The position numbers were made by a program, and so were the translations under genes. A stretch of 31,898 nucleotides of DNA from JBBSHJ01 sp038253135. Its GTDB lineage: Bacteria; Actinomycetota; Actinomycetes; Mycobacteriales; QHCD01. The notes beneath the pieces were generated by a model that was not told the origin of the DNA, searched no databases, and saw only the letters and a program-made list of their open reading frames with translations. Shown piece by piece: positions 1 through 8,354 of the stretch (positions are counted from its first letter, which is position 1; each line of letters starts with the position of its first letter). The stretch is from NCBI GenBank assembly GCA_038253135.1, contig JBBSHJ010000032.1, positions 1-31,898 on the forward strand, given 5' to 3'.

Positions 1-956
1 AGGGCACCTACCAGCCGCGCGCCTACCGAGCCGCGGCGCACGCGCTGGAAGGCCTGAGCGGCACGGAGATCCGGGACCGCGACAAGGCCAACACGCTGAC
101 CGAGCTCGAGGGCGTCGGCTCGAGCACGGCGACGGTCGTCGCCGAATCGCTCGCGGGCGTCGTACCGGCACGACTGGCCGAGGCCGAGGCGATCCCGCAA
201 CCGGAGACGACGCCCGCCGGCCGCGCGCTGCGCGCCGAGCTCAAGGGCGACCTGCACCTGCACTCGGACTGGTCCGACGGTCACGGCACGATCGAGGAGA
301 TGGTGGCGGCGCTGCGGGAGCTCGGGCACGAGTACGCCGCCCTGACCGACCACTCGCCGCGGCTGCGGGTGGCGCGGGGGCTGTCGGGGGACCGGCTGCG
401 CGCGCAGATCGACCTGATCGCCGAGCTGAACGAGAGGGTCGCACCGTTCCGGCTGCTGACGGCGATCGAGGTCGACATCCTCGAGGACGGCAAGCTCGAC
501 CAGAGCAAGGAGCTGCTCGACCGGCTCGACCTCGTCGTCGCCAGCGTGCACAGCAAGCTGCGGATGGGCTCGGACGACATGACCCGGCGGATGATCACCG
601 CGGTCGCCAACCCGAACGTCGACGTGCTCGGGCACTGCACCGGCCGGCGGACCATGGGCGAGCGGCAGCGCCCGCCGTCGTCCTTCGACGCGGACATGGT
701 CTTCGCCGCGTGCGAGCGGTTCGGGGTCGCGGTCGAGATCAACAGCCAGCCGGCCCGCTCCGACCCGCCGGAACCGCTGCTGGAACTGGCGATCGACTAC
801 GGCTGCCGCGTCTCGATCGACACCGACGCGCACTCGCCCGGGGAGCTGGACTGGCAGCGCCGAGGAGCGGAGAAGGCGGCCGCCTGCGGCGTACCGGCGG
901 ACCGAATCGTCAACACGTGGTCGCTTTCCCGGCTGCGGGATTGGACGGGCCGCTAG
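1..956 (+). CDS. PHP-domain metal-dependent hydrolase with helix-hairpin-helix (5' end cut)
   Basis: The gene is open from the window edge (first full codon at base 3) to TAG at 954-956; roughly the first 30 residues of the family are missing. The visible N-terminal part contains a helix-hairpin-helix-like segment (LEGVGSSTA), as in the non-polymerase relatives of PolX. The rest is a PHP domain with its expected metal ligands: HLHSD, LTDHS, an acidic EVDIL strand, ASVHS, GHCTGR and DTDAHS. PHP proteins of this kind are phosphoesterases or nuclease-like hydrolases; the substrate here is unknown. It could act on DNA ends, given the hairpin motif, but that is inference. The polymerase palm of true PolX is not visible in this part. 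Confidence 0.88.
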   Translation, partial: GTYQPRAYRAAAHALEGLSGTEIRDRDKANTLTELEGVGSSTATVVAESLAGVVPARLAEAEAIPQPETTPAGRALRAELKGDLHLHSDWSDGHGTIEEMVAALRELGHEYAALTDHSPRLRVARGLSGDRLRAQIDLIAELNERVAPFRLLTAIEVDILEDGKLDQSKELLDRLDLVVASVHSKLRMGSDDMTRRMITAVANPNVDVLGHCTGRRTMGERQRPPSSFDADMVFAACERFGVAVEINSQPARSDPPEPLLELAIDYGCRVSIDTDAHSPGELDWQRRGAEKAAACGVPADRIVNTWSLSRLRDWTGR

Positions 957-971
957 CCCCTCGGCGCCCGC

Positions 972-977
972 TAACGT
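972..977 (+). promoter_or_regulatory. -10 hexamer of a leaderless glgP promoter
   Basis: TAACGT lies 7 bases before the GTG of glgP, and no Shine-Dalgarno is visible. This is the spacing of actinobacterial leaderless transcripts. No good -35 was seen at 16-18 bp. Confidence 0.5.
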
Positions 978-984
978 TGGCGGG

Positions 985-3489
985 GTGAGAGCCCTTCGCC
1001 GATTCACCGTCCGCACCACGGTGCCGTCCGAGCTCGTCGATCTCGAACGCCTCGTGATGAACCTGCGCTGGTCCTGGCACCGGCCGACGCGCGAGCTGTT
1101 CGCCGCCGTCGACCCGGAGGTCTGGCAGGCCTGCGAGAGCGACCCCGTGAAGCTGCTCGGCGCGGTGTCGCCGCAGCGGCTGGCCCAGCTGGCCGCCGAC
1201 GGCGACTTCAGGCGCCGCTTGGCCGCGGTCGCCGCCGACCTCGACGGCTACCTGACCGCGGAGCGCTGGTACCAGACCCTCGAACAGGCACCGGCGCGGA
1301 TCGCCTATTTCTCCCCGGAGTTCGGCATCACCGAGGCGTTGCCGCAGTATTCCGGCGGTCTCGGCATCCTCGCCGGTGACCACCTCAAGGCGGCGTCCGA
1401 CCTCGGCGTACCGATCGTCGGCGTCGGCCTGCTCTACCGCGAGGGGTACTTCGCGCAGTCACTCTCTCGCGACGGCTGGCAGCTGGAGAGCTACCCGGCC
1501 GCCGATCCGCACGGCCTGCCGGTGACGCAGGTCCGCGACCCGGACGGGTCGGAGCTGCGGATCCGGGTCGCGCTGCCGGACGGCCGGGCGGTGGCCGCAC
1601 GGGTGTGGGAGGTCAAGGTGGGGCGGGTGCCGCTGCTGATGCTCGACTCGGCAGTCGAGGAGAACGAGGCCGCCGAGCGGGCGATCACCGACAAGCTCTA
1701 CGGGGGCAGCACCGAGCACCGGTTCGAGCAGGAGATGCTGCTCGGCGTCGGCGGGGTCCGGGCCGTCCGCGCCTACTGCCGGATCACCGGGACGCCTCAG
1801 CCGCAGGTCTTTCACACCAACGAGGGCCACGCCGGATTCCTCGGCCTGGAGCGGATCCAGGAACTGATGGCCGCCGACGGCCTGTCCTTCGACGAGGCGG
1901 TGCAGGCGGTACGGGCCGGGACCGTCTTCACCACCCACACGCCGGTACCGGCCGGCATCGACCGCTTCCCGCGCGACCTCGTGACGGCCCACTTCGGCGA
2001 CGTGGAGGCGCCCCTGCTGCCGCGCGAGCGCATCCTCGAGCTCGGCGCCGAGGACGACCCCAACCTCTTCAACATGGCCCACATGGGACTGCGCCTCGCG
2101 CAGCGGGCAAACGGTGTCTCGCGGCTGCACGGCGAGGTCAGCCGCCAGATGTTCGGCGGCCTGTGGCCGGGCTTCGACACCGCCGAGGTGCCGATCACCT
2201 CGATCACCAACGGCGTGCACGGGCCGACCTGGACCGCGCCGGCGTTGCTCGGCGCGCCCGGCGCCGAGGACGAACTCCCGGTCGCGGAGCTGTGGGCGCT
2301 GCGCCGCCGGCTGCGGACCCGGCTGGTGCAGGAGGTCCGGCACCGGGTGCATCGATCCGGCCTGGAGCGGGGCCTGCCGGCGGGGGAGCTCGGCTGGACC
2401 CGCAGTGTCTTTGACCCCGACGTGCTCACGATCGGCTTCGCCCGCCGGGTGCCGTCGTACAAGCGGCTCACCCTGATGCTGCGCGACCCGGCGCGCCTGC
2501 GGGCGCTGCTGCTCGATCCCGATCGGCCGGTCCAGCTGGTGATCGCCGGCAAGTCACACCCGCACGACGACGGCGGCAAGGCGCTGATCCAGCAGATCGT
2601 GCAGTTCGCCGACGATCCCGCGGTGCGGCACCGGATCGCCTTCCTGCCCGGCTACGACATGGCGATGGCCCGCTACCTCTACCTCGGCTCGGACGTGTGG
2701 CTGAACAACCCGCTGCGCCCGCTCGAGGCCTGCGGCACCTCCGGGATGAAGGCCGCCCTCAACGGCGCGCTCAACCTGTCGATCCTCGACGGCTGGTGGG
2801 CGGAGTGGTTCGACGGCCGCAACGGGTGGGCGATCCCGACCGCCGACGGCGTCGACGATGCCAACCGCCGTGACGACCTGGAGGCCGCCGGTTTCTACGA
2901 CCTGCTGGAGAGCCAGGTGCGGCAGCGCTTCTACGAGCGCGACGCGGACGGCGTACCCCCCGGCTGGATGGACATGGTGCGGCACACCCTCGCCACCCTC
3001 GGCCCTCGGGTGCAGGCCACCCGGATGGTGCAGGAATACGTCGAGCGCCTCTATGCGCCGGCCGCCTGCGCGTCGGCTCGGCTCGCCGCCGATGGCTACT
3101 CCGGTGCGAAGGAGCTGGCCGCGTGGCGGGGTGAGGTCCTCGAGCGCTGGCCGCGGGTGCAGGTCAGGCACGTCGAGTCCACCGGCGCCGGCGACACCCC
3201 GTCGGTGGGTACGTCGCTGACCCTGCGGGTCGAGGTCGATCTCGCCGGGCTGGGGCCGTCGGACGTCACGGTCGAGGCCGTGACCGGCACGGTCGCGGAC
3301 GGCGGCACACTGCGCGACGCCGAGACGGTGCCGATGGATTACCTCGGCGACGGCGAGGGGCTGCACCATTTCGGCGTCGAGCTGACCCTCGCCCGGCCGG
3401 GACCTTTCGGCTATACCGCCCGCGTCGTGCCCCGGAACCCGCTGCTGTCCGGCGTCCCCGCCGAGCTCGGCGTCGTGACGGTCGCGTAG
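985..3489 (+). CDS. glgP: Alpha-glucan (glycogen) phosphorylase, GT35
   Basis: This enzyme phosphorolytically removes glucose 1-phosphate from alpha-1,4-glucans such as glycogen in the cytoplasm. At 834 residues it matches the actinobacterial/thermophile type of phosphorylase rather than the animal or E. coli type. An N-terminal DUF3417 region (about residues 10-100) precedes the catalytic part, which has the motifs HTNEGHAGF, TTHTPVPAG and GTSGMKAALNGALN. Lys589 within the last motif is the expected pyridoxal-phosphate lysine. The GTG start at 985 is chosen because it follows a -10-like TAACGT by 7 bases and begins the conserved N-terminus. It stands alone; the upstream PHP gene ends 28 bases earlier. 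No linked glycogen genes are in view. Confidence 0.95.
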   Translation: MRALRRFTVRTTVPSELVDLERLVMNLRWSWHRPTRELFAAVDPEVWQACESDPVKLLGAVSPQRLAQLAADGDFRRRLAAVAADLDGYLTAERWYQTLEQAPARIAYFSPEFGITEALPQYSGGLGILAGDHLKAASDLGVPIVGVGLLYREGYFAQSLSRDGWQLESYPAADPHGLPVTQVRDPDGSELRIRVALPDGRAVAARVWEVKVGRVPLLMLDSAVEENEAAERAITDKLYGGSTEHRFEQEMLLGVGGVRAVRAYCRITGTPQPQVFHTNEGHAGFLGLERIQELMAADGLSFDEAVQAVRAGTVFTTHTPVPAGIDRFPRDLVTAHFGDVEAPLLPRERILELGAEDDPNLFNMAHMGLRLAQRANGVSRLHGEVSRQMFGGLWPGFDTAEVPITSITNGVHGPTWTAPALLGAPGAEDELPVAELWALRRRLRTRLVQEVRHRVHRSGLERGLPAGELGWTRSVFDPDVLTIGFARRVPSYKRLTLMLRDPARLRALLLDPDRPVQLVIAGKSHPHDDGGKALIQQIVQFADDPAVRHRIAFLPGYDMAMARYLYLGSDVWLNNPLRPLEACGTSGMKAALNGALNLSILDGWWAEWFDGRNGWAIPTADGVDDANRRDDLEAAGFYDLLESQVRQRFYERDADGVPPGWMDMVRHTLATLGPRVQATRMVQEYVERLYAPAACASARLAADGYSGAKELAAWRGEVLERWPRVQVRHVESTGAGDTPSVGTSLTLRVEVDLAGLGPSDVTVEAVTGTVADGGTLRDAETVPMDYLGDGEGLHHFGVELTLARPGPFGYTARVVPRNPLLSGVPAELGVVTVA

Positions 3490-3550
3490 ACCTCCGCAGG
3501 GTCCAGGGTCGGGCGCGGCTCGCTCGGCGCTATGCGCTTGGATTAAGCCT

Positions 3551-4381
3551 GTGAGCGCGCCCGCCGGAGCCGAGCGAGAAATCGGACCTGACACCGTCAT
3601 CGATCTGGCCGGCGTGGGGGTACGACGCGGCACGACGCAGCTGCTGCGCGACGTCGACTGGTCGGTTGAGCTGGACGAGCGCTGGGTCGTGCTCGGGCCG
3701 AACGGCGCCGGCAAGACGACGCTGCTCCGCCTCGCCGGCGCCTACCTGCATCCCACGGTGGGCGTCGTACACCTGCTCGGTGAGCGGCTCGGGGCGGTGG
3801 ACGTCTTCGAGCTGCGGCCACGGATCGGCTTCACCAGCACGGCCCTCGCCACCCGGATCCCCAACGAGGAGCGGGTGACCGACGTCGTGGTCAGCGCCGG
3901 GTACGCCGTGATCGGGCGGTGGCGCGAGGACTACGAGCGGGCCGACCACGCCCGGGCGGCGACCCTGCTGGAGCAGGTCGGGATGGCCGGTTTCGCCGAC
4001 CGCCCCTTCGGGTCGCTGTCGGAGGGGGAGCGCAAGCGGGTGCAGATCGCCCGCGCCCTGATGACCGACCCGGAGCTGCTCCTGCTCGACGAGCCGGCCG
4101 CCGGCCTGGACCTGGGCGGTCGGGAGGATCTCGTCGGCCGGCTCTCGACCCTCGCGGCCGACCCGGACGCTCCCACGCTCGTCCTCGTCACCCACCACGT
4201 CGAGGAGATCCCGCCCGGTTTCACGCACGCGCTGCTGCTGCGCGAGGCCGGTGTCGTCGCGGCCGGCCTGCTCGACGACGTACTCACCGCCGACAACCTC
4301 AGCAAGACCTTCGGTCAGCCGCTGGACCTCGACCGGATCGACGGCCGCTATTTCGCCCGGCGGGCGAGCCGCTCCTCGTAG
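3551..4381 (+). CDS. ABC transporter ATP-binding protein (orphan)
   Basis: A single nucleotide-binding domain of 276 residues with all ABC motifs: Walker A GPNGAGKTT (49-57), signature LSEGERKRVQIARAL (from 156), Walker B LLLLDEP ending in Asp180-Glu181, and the switch His215 in VTHH. The sequence resembles actinobacterial ModF/YbbA-style stand-alone ATPases. No permease or binding-protein gene adjoins it, so the substrate cannot be named. It may pair with a distant membrane partner or act in a non-transport role. The GTG at 3551 is the only start that keeps the beta-strand before Walker A with a short leader. Its 3' end overlaps the convergent DUF4037 gene by 34 bases. Confidence 0.9.
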   Translation: MSAPAGAEREIGPDTVIDLAGVGVRRGTTQLLRDVDWSVELDERWVVLGPNGAGKTTLLRLAGAYLHPTVGVVHLLGERLGAVDVFELRPRIGFTSTALATRIPNEERVTDVVVSAGYAVIGRWREDYERADHARAATLLEQVGMAGFADRPFGSLSEGERKRVQIARALMTDPELLLLDEPAAGLDLGGREDLVGRLSTLAADPDAPTLVLVTHHVEEIPPGFTHALLLREAGVVAAGLLDDVLTADNLSKTFGQPLDLDRIDGRYFARRASRSS

Positions 4382-5388
4382 GCGGTCCGCACGATCCCGA
4401 TCTCGCCGAGGGCGTCGGTCGAGTCCACCCACTGGTCGATCGCGCCGATCGGCGGCAGCCGGCGCAGTGGCGAGTCGTCGATGGTCGCCAGGCAGGCATC
4501 GGCGAACCGGTCGGCGGACATGACCCGGTAGGGCCGGCTGTAGAACGGCCGCGTCGCCGGGTCGACGGCCTCGCTGATCCGCAGCGCGTTGTGCCGTCGG
4601 CCGATGATCTCGTACGCCGTGGCGAGCGCGGTTTCCCTTGCGGGGTAGGCGTCGGCGCGCTGCGCGGCGAGCAGCTGGGGCCGCAGCTCGGCGGCGGCAT
4701 CGAGCTCGGCGAACGCCGTACCGAACCATTTCGTATAAGGCGCGTAACGCCGCTCCAGCAGGAACGCCAGCCCCATCAGCTCGCCCACCAAGCGGCCGGC
4801 GATCAGCGCGGACCCGAGCGCGTCGCCCGCCTCGTCGGCGCGCCCGACGAAGGCTTCCTCCTGGCCGATCCTTCGCCACTGGCAGGCCAGCAGCCAGCGC
4901 CACACCGGGTCGGGATACCAGGTCAGCGCTGAGCGCATCGCGGCCAGCCGGCCGTCGGGATCGGCATAGACCTCGCCCCGGATCATTTCGAGGATGCGTT
5001 GCTGCGGTGCGCCCAGCCAGTCGAGCTCGGACATCGCGGTCGGGTCGGCCCCGATCTGCGCGACGGCGAATGCGACAACCGTCGAGACCTCGACCCGGCT
5101 GACGACGGGCGCGTCGTCCCACCCGAACCGGGTCGGATGCCCGCGGAAGGTCTCGGGCAGTCCCTCGACGGCGCCCCGGATCGCGGCCACATCGGCCTCG
5201 TCGGCGAATATCCGTAGCCGCGGGCCCCAGCCGTGATCGGTGGAGCGCGGCGAGTCGTAGCCGAGCACCTCCGAGCCCCAGCCGAGCAGCGCGGCCGCAT
5301 GCGGCCAGCGGATCAGCAGGGGCCGGACGACGTCCGCATAGAACGCCCGGTTGAGGTCGCGGCCGGACTCGAAGGCGCCCGTGCTCAC
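4348..5388 (-). CDS. DUF4037 domain protein (nucleotidyltransferase-like)
   Basis: A soluble 346-residue protein. Near the N-terminus it has GWGSEVLGYDSPRSTDHGW, the DUF4037 signature, in which the G-S...D pattern resembles a minimal nucleotidyltransferase fold. The remainder is helical, with Trp/Arg-rich helices (WRWLLACQWRRI). The biochemical role of this family is not established. The GTG start overlaps the TGA stop of the upstream lacI-type gene as GTGA, so the two are translated as a coupled pair. Its 3' end overlaps the convergent ABC ATPase gene. No signal peptide or membrane segment is seen. Confidence 0.85.
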   Translation of the reverse strand: MSTGAFESGRDLNRAFYADVVRPLLIRWPHAAALLGWGSEVLGYDSPRSTDHGWGPRLRIFADEADVAAIRGAVEGLPETFRGHPTRFGWDDAPVVSRVEVSTVVAFAVAQIGADPTAMSELDWLGAPQQRILEMIRGEVYADPDGRLAAMRSALTWYPDPVWRWLLACQWRRIGQEEAFVGRADEAGDALGSALIAGRLVGELMGLAFLLERRYAPYTKWFGTAFAELDAAAELRPQLLAAQRADAYPARETALATAYEIIGRRHNALRISEAVDPATRPFYSRPYRVMSADRFADACLATIDDSPLRRLPPIGAIDQWVDSTDALGEIGIVRTAYEERLARRAK

Positions 5389-6422
5389 CCGCCGCGCCCG
5401 AGCGTGCTCTCGCGCGCGAGCAAGGAGTACGGCGTGTGCACGTCGCGCGGCGCGGCGCCCGGGCCGCCGTCGATGCGTGCGGCCAGCAACTCCACCGCGA
5501 CCGCGGCGATCCGTTCCTTGTCCGGCGCGATCGTCGACAGGGTCGGCGTGCTGTAGCGGCCGTCATCGGCGTCGTCGAAGCCGATGATCGCGACATCCTC
5601 GGGGACCCGCAGGCCACGGTCGAGCGCCGTCCGCATGGCGCCGAGGGCCAGCAGATCGCTGAAGCAGAAGACGGCGTCGGGCCGGGCACCGGAGTCGAGC
5701 AGGACCGCCATGGCGTGCGCGCCGTCGGTGCGGTGATACCAGGCGGCCGGGCCGAGCAATGCCGGGTCGCTGGTCAGGTCGGCCTCCTCGAGCGCGCGGC
5801 GGTAGCCCCGCAGACGTTGGTGCGCGGTCGCCCCGTTGCTGGATTCCTGGACCCCGATCGCCGCGATCCGCTCGCGCCCCAGCGCGGCCAGGTGGGTCGT
5901 GGCGTCGTACGCGGCCGTCACGTTGTCGATCGCGACGTGATCGACCGACAGTGCCCCGCCGGTGCCGGCGTCGTCAGGTACGCGCTCGCCCAGCAGCACC
6001 ATCGGCGTCGCGTCCCCGCGGGCGGTGAATTCGGCGCTGCCGGACGCGATGGGGGAAAAGATCAGCCCGTCGATCAGCTGGTGCCGGATGCCGCCGAGGA
6101 CGACCGCCTCGCGGTCGAGCCGCCCGTCGGTCTGGTCCACGAGCACGGTAAAGGAGCGCTCGGCCGCGGCCTTGATGACGCAGCGGGCCAGCTCGGCGAA
6201 GTAGGGGATGTCGAGCTCGGGGACGGCGAGGGCGACGATGCCGGTGCGGCCCTTGCGCAGGTTGCGGGCGGTGACGTTCGGGCGGTAGTTCAGCTGCTCC
6301 AGCGCGGCGACGACCCTGTCCCGGGTGCTGGCCCGCACGTGCGGATAGCCGTTGACCACGTTGGAGACGGTCTTGATCGACACGCCCGCGAGACCGGCGA
6401 CATCGCGGAGGCTGGCCGACAC
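5385..6422 (-). CDS. LacI-family transcriptional regulator
   Basis: A 345-residue repressor. The N-terminal LacI helix-turn-helix (LRDVAGLAGVSIKTVSNVVN) and hinge region (LNYRPNVTARNL) are followed by a periplasmic-binding-protein-like sugar-sensing domain ending in the typical GFDDADDGRYSTPTLSTI region. The start is GTG at 6422, preceded on this strand by GGGAGG with about 6 bases spacing. It is divergent from the GH43 glycosidase at 6464, separated by only 41 bases, so it most likely controls that gene and itself from this gap. It is co-transcribed with the DUF4037 gene through a GTGA overlap. I could not find a convincing operator palindrome in the gap. Confidence 0.93.
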   Translation of the reverse strand: MSASLRDVAGLAGVSIKTVSNVVNGYPHVRASTRDRVVAALEQLNYRPNVTARNLRKGRTGIVALAVPELDIPYFAELARCVIKAAAERSFTVLVDQTDGRLDREAVVLGGIRHQLIDGLIFSPIASGSAEFTARGDATPMVLLGERVPDDAGTGGALSVDHVAIDNVTAAYDATTHLAALGRERIAAIGVQESSNGATAHQRLRGYRRALEEADLTSDPALLGPAAWYHRTDGAHAMAVLLDSGARPDAVFCFSDLLALGAMRTALDRGLRVPEDVAIIGFDDADDGRYSTPTLSTIAPDKERIAAVAVELLAARIDGGPGAAPRDVHTPYSLLARESTLGRGG

Positions 6423-6451
6423 CGCAACCTCCCGGTCCGTCCTCGGCTGGA

Positions 6452-6457
6452 TATCGT
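6452..6457 (+). promoter_or_regulatory. -10 hexamer of a leaderless GH43 promoter
   Basis: TATCGT is followed after 6 bases by the GTG start of the glycosidase, with no Shine-Dalgarno between them. It lies inside the 41-base gap shared with the divergent LacI-type gene, so the regulator could block it directly. Confidence 0.5.
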
Positions 6458-6463
6458 TCCTGC

Positions 6464-7489
6464 GTGCAACCTAGCTCACCGGAACCGGCCGAGTCCTACG
6501 TCAACCCGGTCTACCCGCACAACCTCCCCGACCCCTTCGTCGTCGCCGACGGTCGGGGCGGCTTCCTCGCGATCGGGACAGGTGGACGATTAGGGAACGT
6601 GCCGATCCTGCGCTCGACCGACCTCGTCAGCTGGGATCCGGTGGGCGACGCGATGCCGGAGCTGGCGCCGTGGGTGCGCCGGTGGCCGGGGAATAGTTCT
6701 TGGGCGCCCGAGGTGATGCGGTTCGGGGACCGGTGGGTCATGTACTACACCAACCGGGACGACGCATCCGGCGTGCAGTGCATCGGCATCGCCGTGGCGG
6801 AGCAGCCGGAGGGGCCGTACGTCGACACCTCGGACGCGCCGGCGATCGCGGAGCTGGACGAGGGCGGCTCGATCGACGCCAGCCCCTTCCGCGACACTTA
6901 CGGGGACACTTACGGGGACACTTACGGGGACACAAACGGGCACACTTACGGGGATGCCGACGGGACGGCGTACCTGCTCTGGAAGAACGACGGTAACGCC
7001 ATCGGCGTCGACACCTGGATCTATGCGCGGCGGCTCTCGGCGGACGGGCTGGGGTTCGCCGGCGAGCGGGTCGGGCTGATCAAGCAGGACGCCACCTGGG
7101 AGGGCCGCCTCGTCGAGGGGCCGGTCCTCTGGCGCGCACCGGACGCCGGTGACTATGTGCTCTTCTACTCCGGAAACGCCTACGACAGCGAGCTTTACGC
7201 CGTCGGCTACGCGGTCGCTCCCGGGCCGCTCGGGCCCTACCGCAAGGCGCCGGAGAACCCGATCCTCGAGAGCCGCGGCCTCGCCGCCGGGCCTGGCCAC
7301 TGCAACCTGATCGAGGCGTTCGGTGCGACCTGGATGGTCTACCACTCCTGGCACCTCGGCGCAGTCAAGGCCGAGCCCGGCCGGACGATGTGGATCGACC
7401 GGGTGCGGTGGGAATCGGGCCGCCCGATCATCGACGGGCCCACCGACAACCCGCAGCCGGCCCCGGGCACGGCCGGTCGTGATTGCTGA
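6464..7489 (+). CDS. Glycoside hydrolase family 43 protein with internal repeat
   Basis: A 341-residue five-bladed beta-propeller glycosidase of the arabinofuranosidase/xylosidase type. The three catalytic positions are in place: Asp23 in LPDPFVV (general base), Asp138 in GSIDASPF (pKa modulator) and Glu218 in LVEGPVLWR (general acid). No signal peptide is present, so it probably acts in the cytoplasm on imported oligosaccharides. Residues 144-167 are a tandem DTYG repeat inserted where relatives have a short D-x-DG turn. The GTG start at 6464 follows TATCGT by 6 bases. It is divergent from, and probably regulated by, the LacI-type gene. The next gene overlaps its end by 11 bases. The exact sugar is not determined. 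Confidence 0.88.
   Translation: MQPSSPEPAESYVNPVYPHNLPDPFVVADGRGGFLAIGTGGRLGNVPILRSTDLVSWDPVGDAMPELAPWVRRWPGNSSWAPEVMRFGDRWVMYYTNRDDASGVQCIGIAVAEQPEGPYVDTSDAPAIAELDEGGSIDASPFRDTYGDTYGDTYGDTNGHTYGDADGTAYLLWKNDGNAIGVDTWIYARRLSADGLGFAGERVGLIKQDATWEGRLVEGPVLWRAPDAGDYVLFYSGNAYDSELYAVGYAVAPGPLGPYRKAPENPILESRGLAAGPGHCNLIEAFGATWMVYHSWHLGAVKAEPGRTMWIDRVRWESGRPIIDGPTDNPQPAPGTAGRDC
6893..6964 (+). repeat. 12-bp in-frame tandem repeat inside GH43
   Basis: Three perfect copies of GACACTTACGGG are followed by two one- or two-base variants (GACACAAACGGG, CACACTTACGGG) and a diverged sixth unit (GATGCCGACGGG). They encode DTYG x3, DTNG, HTYG and DADG. The period is a multiple of three, so copy-number change leaves the frame intact. 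Confidence 0.97.
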
Positions 7490-8315
7490 CTCGCGGCTGC
7501 GCAAGGTCGCCGCGCGGATCGCCGCGGTCCCGGGCGTCATCGGCGTGGCGCTCGGCGGGAGCCGGGCGCGCGGCACGCACGGCCCTGATTCGGACCTCGA
7601 CCTCGGCCTCTACTACCGGCCCGAGCTGGCGGTCGGCGAGCTCTCCGCGCTCGCCGCCGACCTCTCCGGTCCCGGCACCCAGATCACCGAGCCGGGCGGG
7701 TGGGGGCCGTGGGTCGACGGCGGTGGCTGGCTGGTCATCGAGGGAACTGCGGTCGACTGGATCTACCGCGACCTCGATCGGGTGCGCGCGGCATGGGTCG
7801 ACGCTCGGGGCGGCCGCTACGCCTTTCACCTCCAGGCCGGGCATCCGCTCGGCTTTGCCGATTTCGCCTATGCCGGCGAGTTGGCGAGCGCGGTGCTGCT
7901 CGCCGATCCCTCGGGTGAGCTGGCCGCGCTGCAGGCATCGATGCGGGCGGGTTACCCGCCACGCCTTGCCGCCGCGATCGTCGACGGGCTGTGGGAAGCC
8001 GGCTTCTTGATCGACGGTGCGCGCAAGGCGGTCGGCCGGGCCGATGCGGCATACATCGCGGGCTGTCTCTTCCGTGCCGTCGGGCTCTGCGCGCACGCCG
8101 TACACGCCAGTGCTGGAAGCTGGCTGCTCAACGAGAAGGGCGCGGTGCGGACCGCGGCGGCGCTGCCGACCGCGCCCCGCGACTTCGCTGCCCGGGCCGG
8201 GACGCTGTTCGCGGCCACCGGCGGGACGCCCGAGCACCTGGCCGCGACGCTGGACGCGGCCGAGTCCCTGCTCGCCGACGTACGCGCGGCGTGTGCCGGC
8301 GGGGCCGGCCGGTAG
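7479..8315 (+). CDS. Nucleotidyltransferase-domain protein
   Basis: A 278-residue soluble protein with the polymerase-beta-like nucleotidyltransferase motif GGSRARGTHGPDSDLDL near residues 20-36, where the G-S and D-x-D positions bind nucleotide and metal. The C-terminal part is helical, with DGLWEAGFLIDGARKAV and an alanine-rich end. It resembles small aminoglycoside-adenylyltransferase or MNT-like proteins, but the acceptor cannot be deduced. The GTG at 7479 is chosen because the upstream part of the same open frame is translated from GH43 coding sequence in another phase. This start overlaps the GH43 stop by 11 bases, so the two genes are likely coupled. A second nucleotidyltransferase-like gene (DUF4037) lies on the other side of the LacI/GH43 pair. 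Confidence 0.82.
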   Translation: MIADSRLRKVAARIAAVPGVIGVALGGSRARGTHGPDSDLDLGLYYRPELAVGELSALAADLSGPGTQITEPGGWGPWVDGGGWLVIEGTAVDWIYRDLDRVRAAWVDARGGRYAFHLQAGHPLGFADFAYAGELASAVLLADPSGELAALQASMRAGYPPRLAAAIVDGLWEAGFLIDGARKAVGRADAAYIAGCLFRAVGLCAHAVHASAGSWLLNEKGAVRTAAALPTAPRDFAARAGTLFAATGGTPEHLAATLDAAESLLADVRAACAGGAGR

Positions 8316-8318
8316 CAT
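8313..8318 (+). promoter_or_regulatory. Possible -10 of etfBA
   Basis: TAGCAT overlaps the stop of the preceding gene and lies 36 bases before the etfB ATG, which would give a short leader carrying the AAGGAG ribosome site at about 8344. No -35 was recognised. Confidence 0.3.
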
Positions 8319-8354
8319 CCGCCAAGGCAGCGTCGCCACGTCAGAAGGAGCCGC

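Noticed and set aside
6423..6463. LacI operator between the LacI-type gene and GH43.
   Set aside because: The best candidate (GGATATCGTTCC) has only three-base matching arms; an operator is expected here but not demonstrated.
6893..6964. Calcium-binding repeat (RTX or DxDxDG type) in GH43.
   Set aside because: The DTYG units lack the acidic spacing of known calcium loops; only the last DADG unit looks similar, and it is the ancestral turn.
7323..7478. Longer N-terminus for the nucleotidyltransferase gene.
   Set aside because: This stretch is GH43 coding sequence read in another phase; the conserved protein starts at about 7479.
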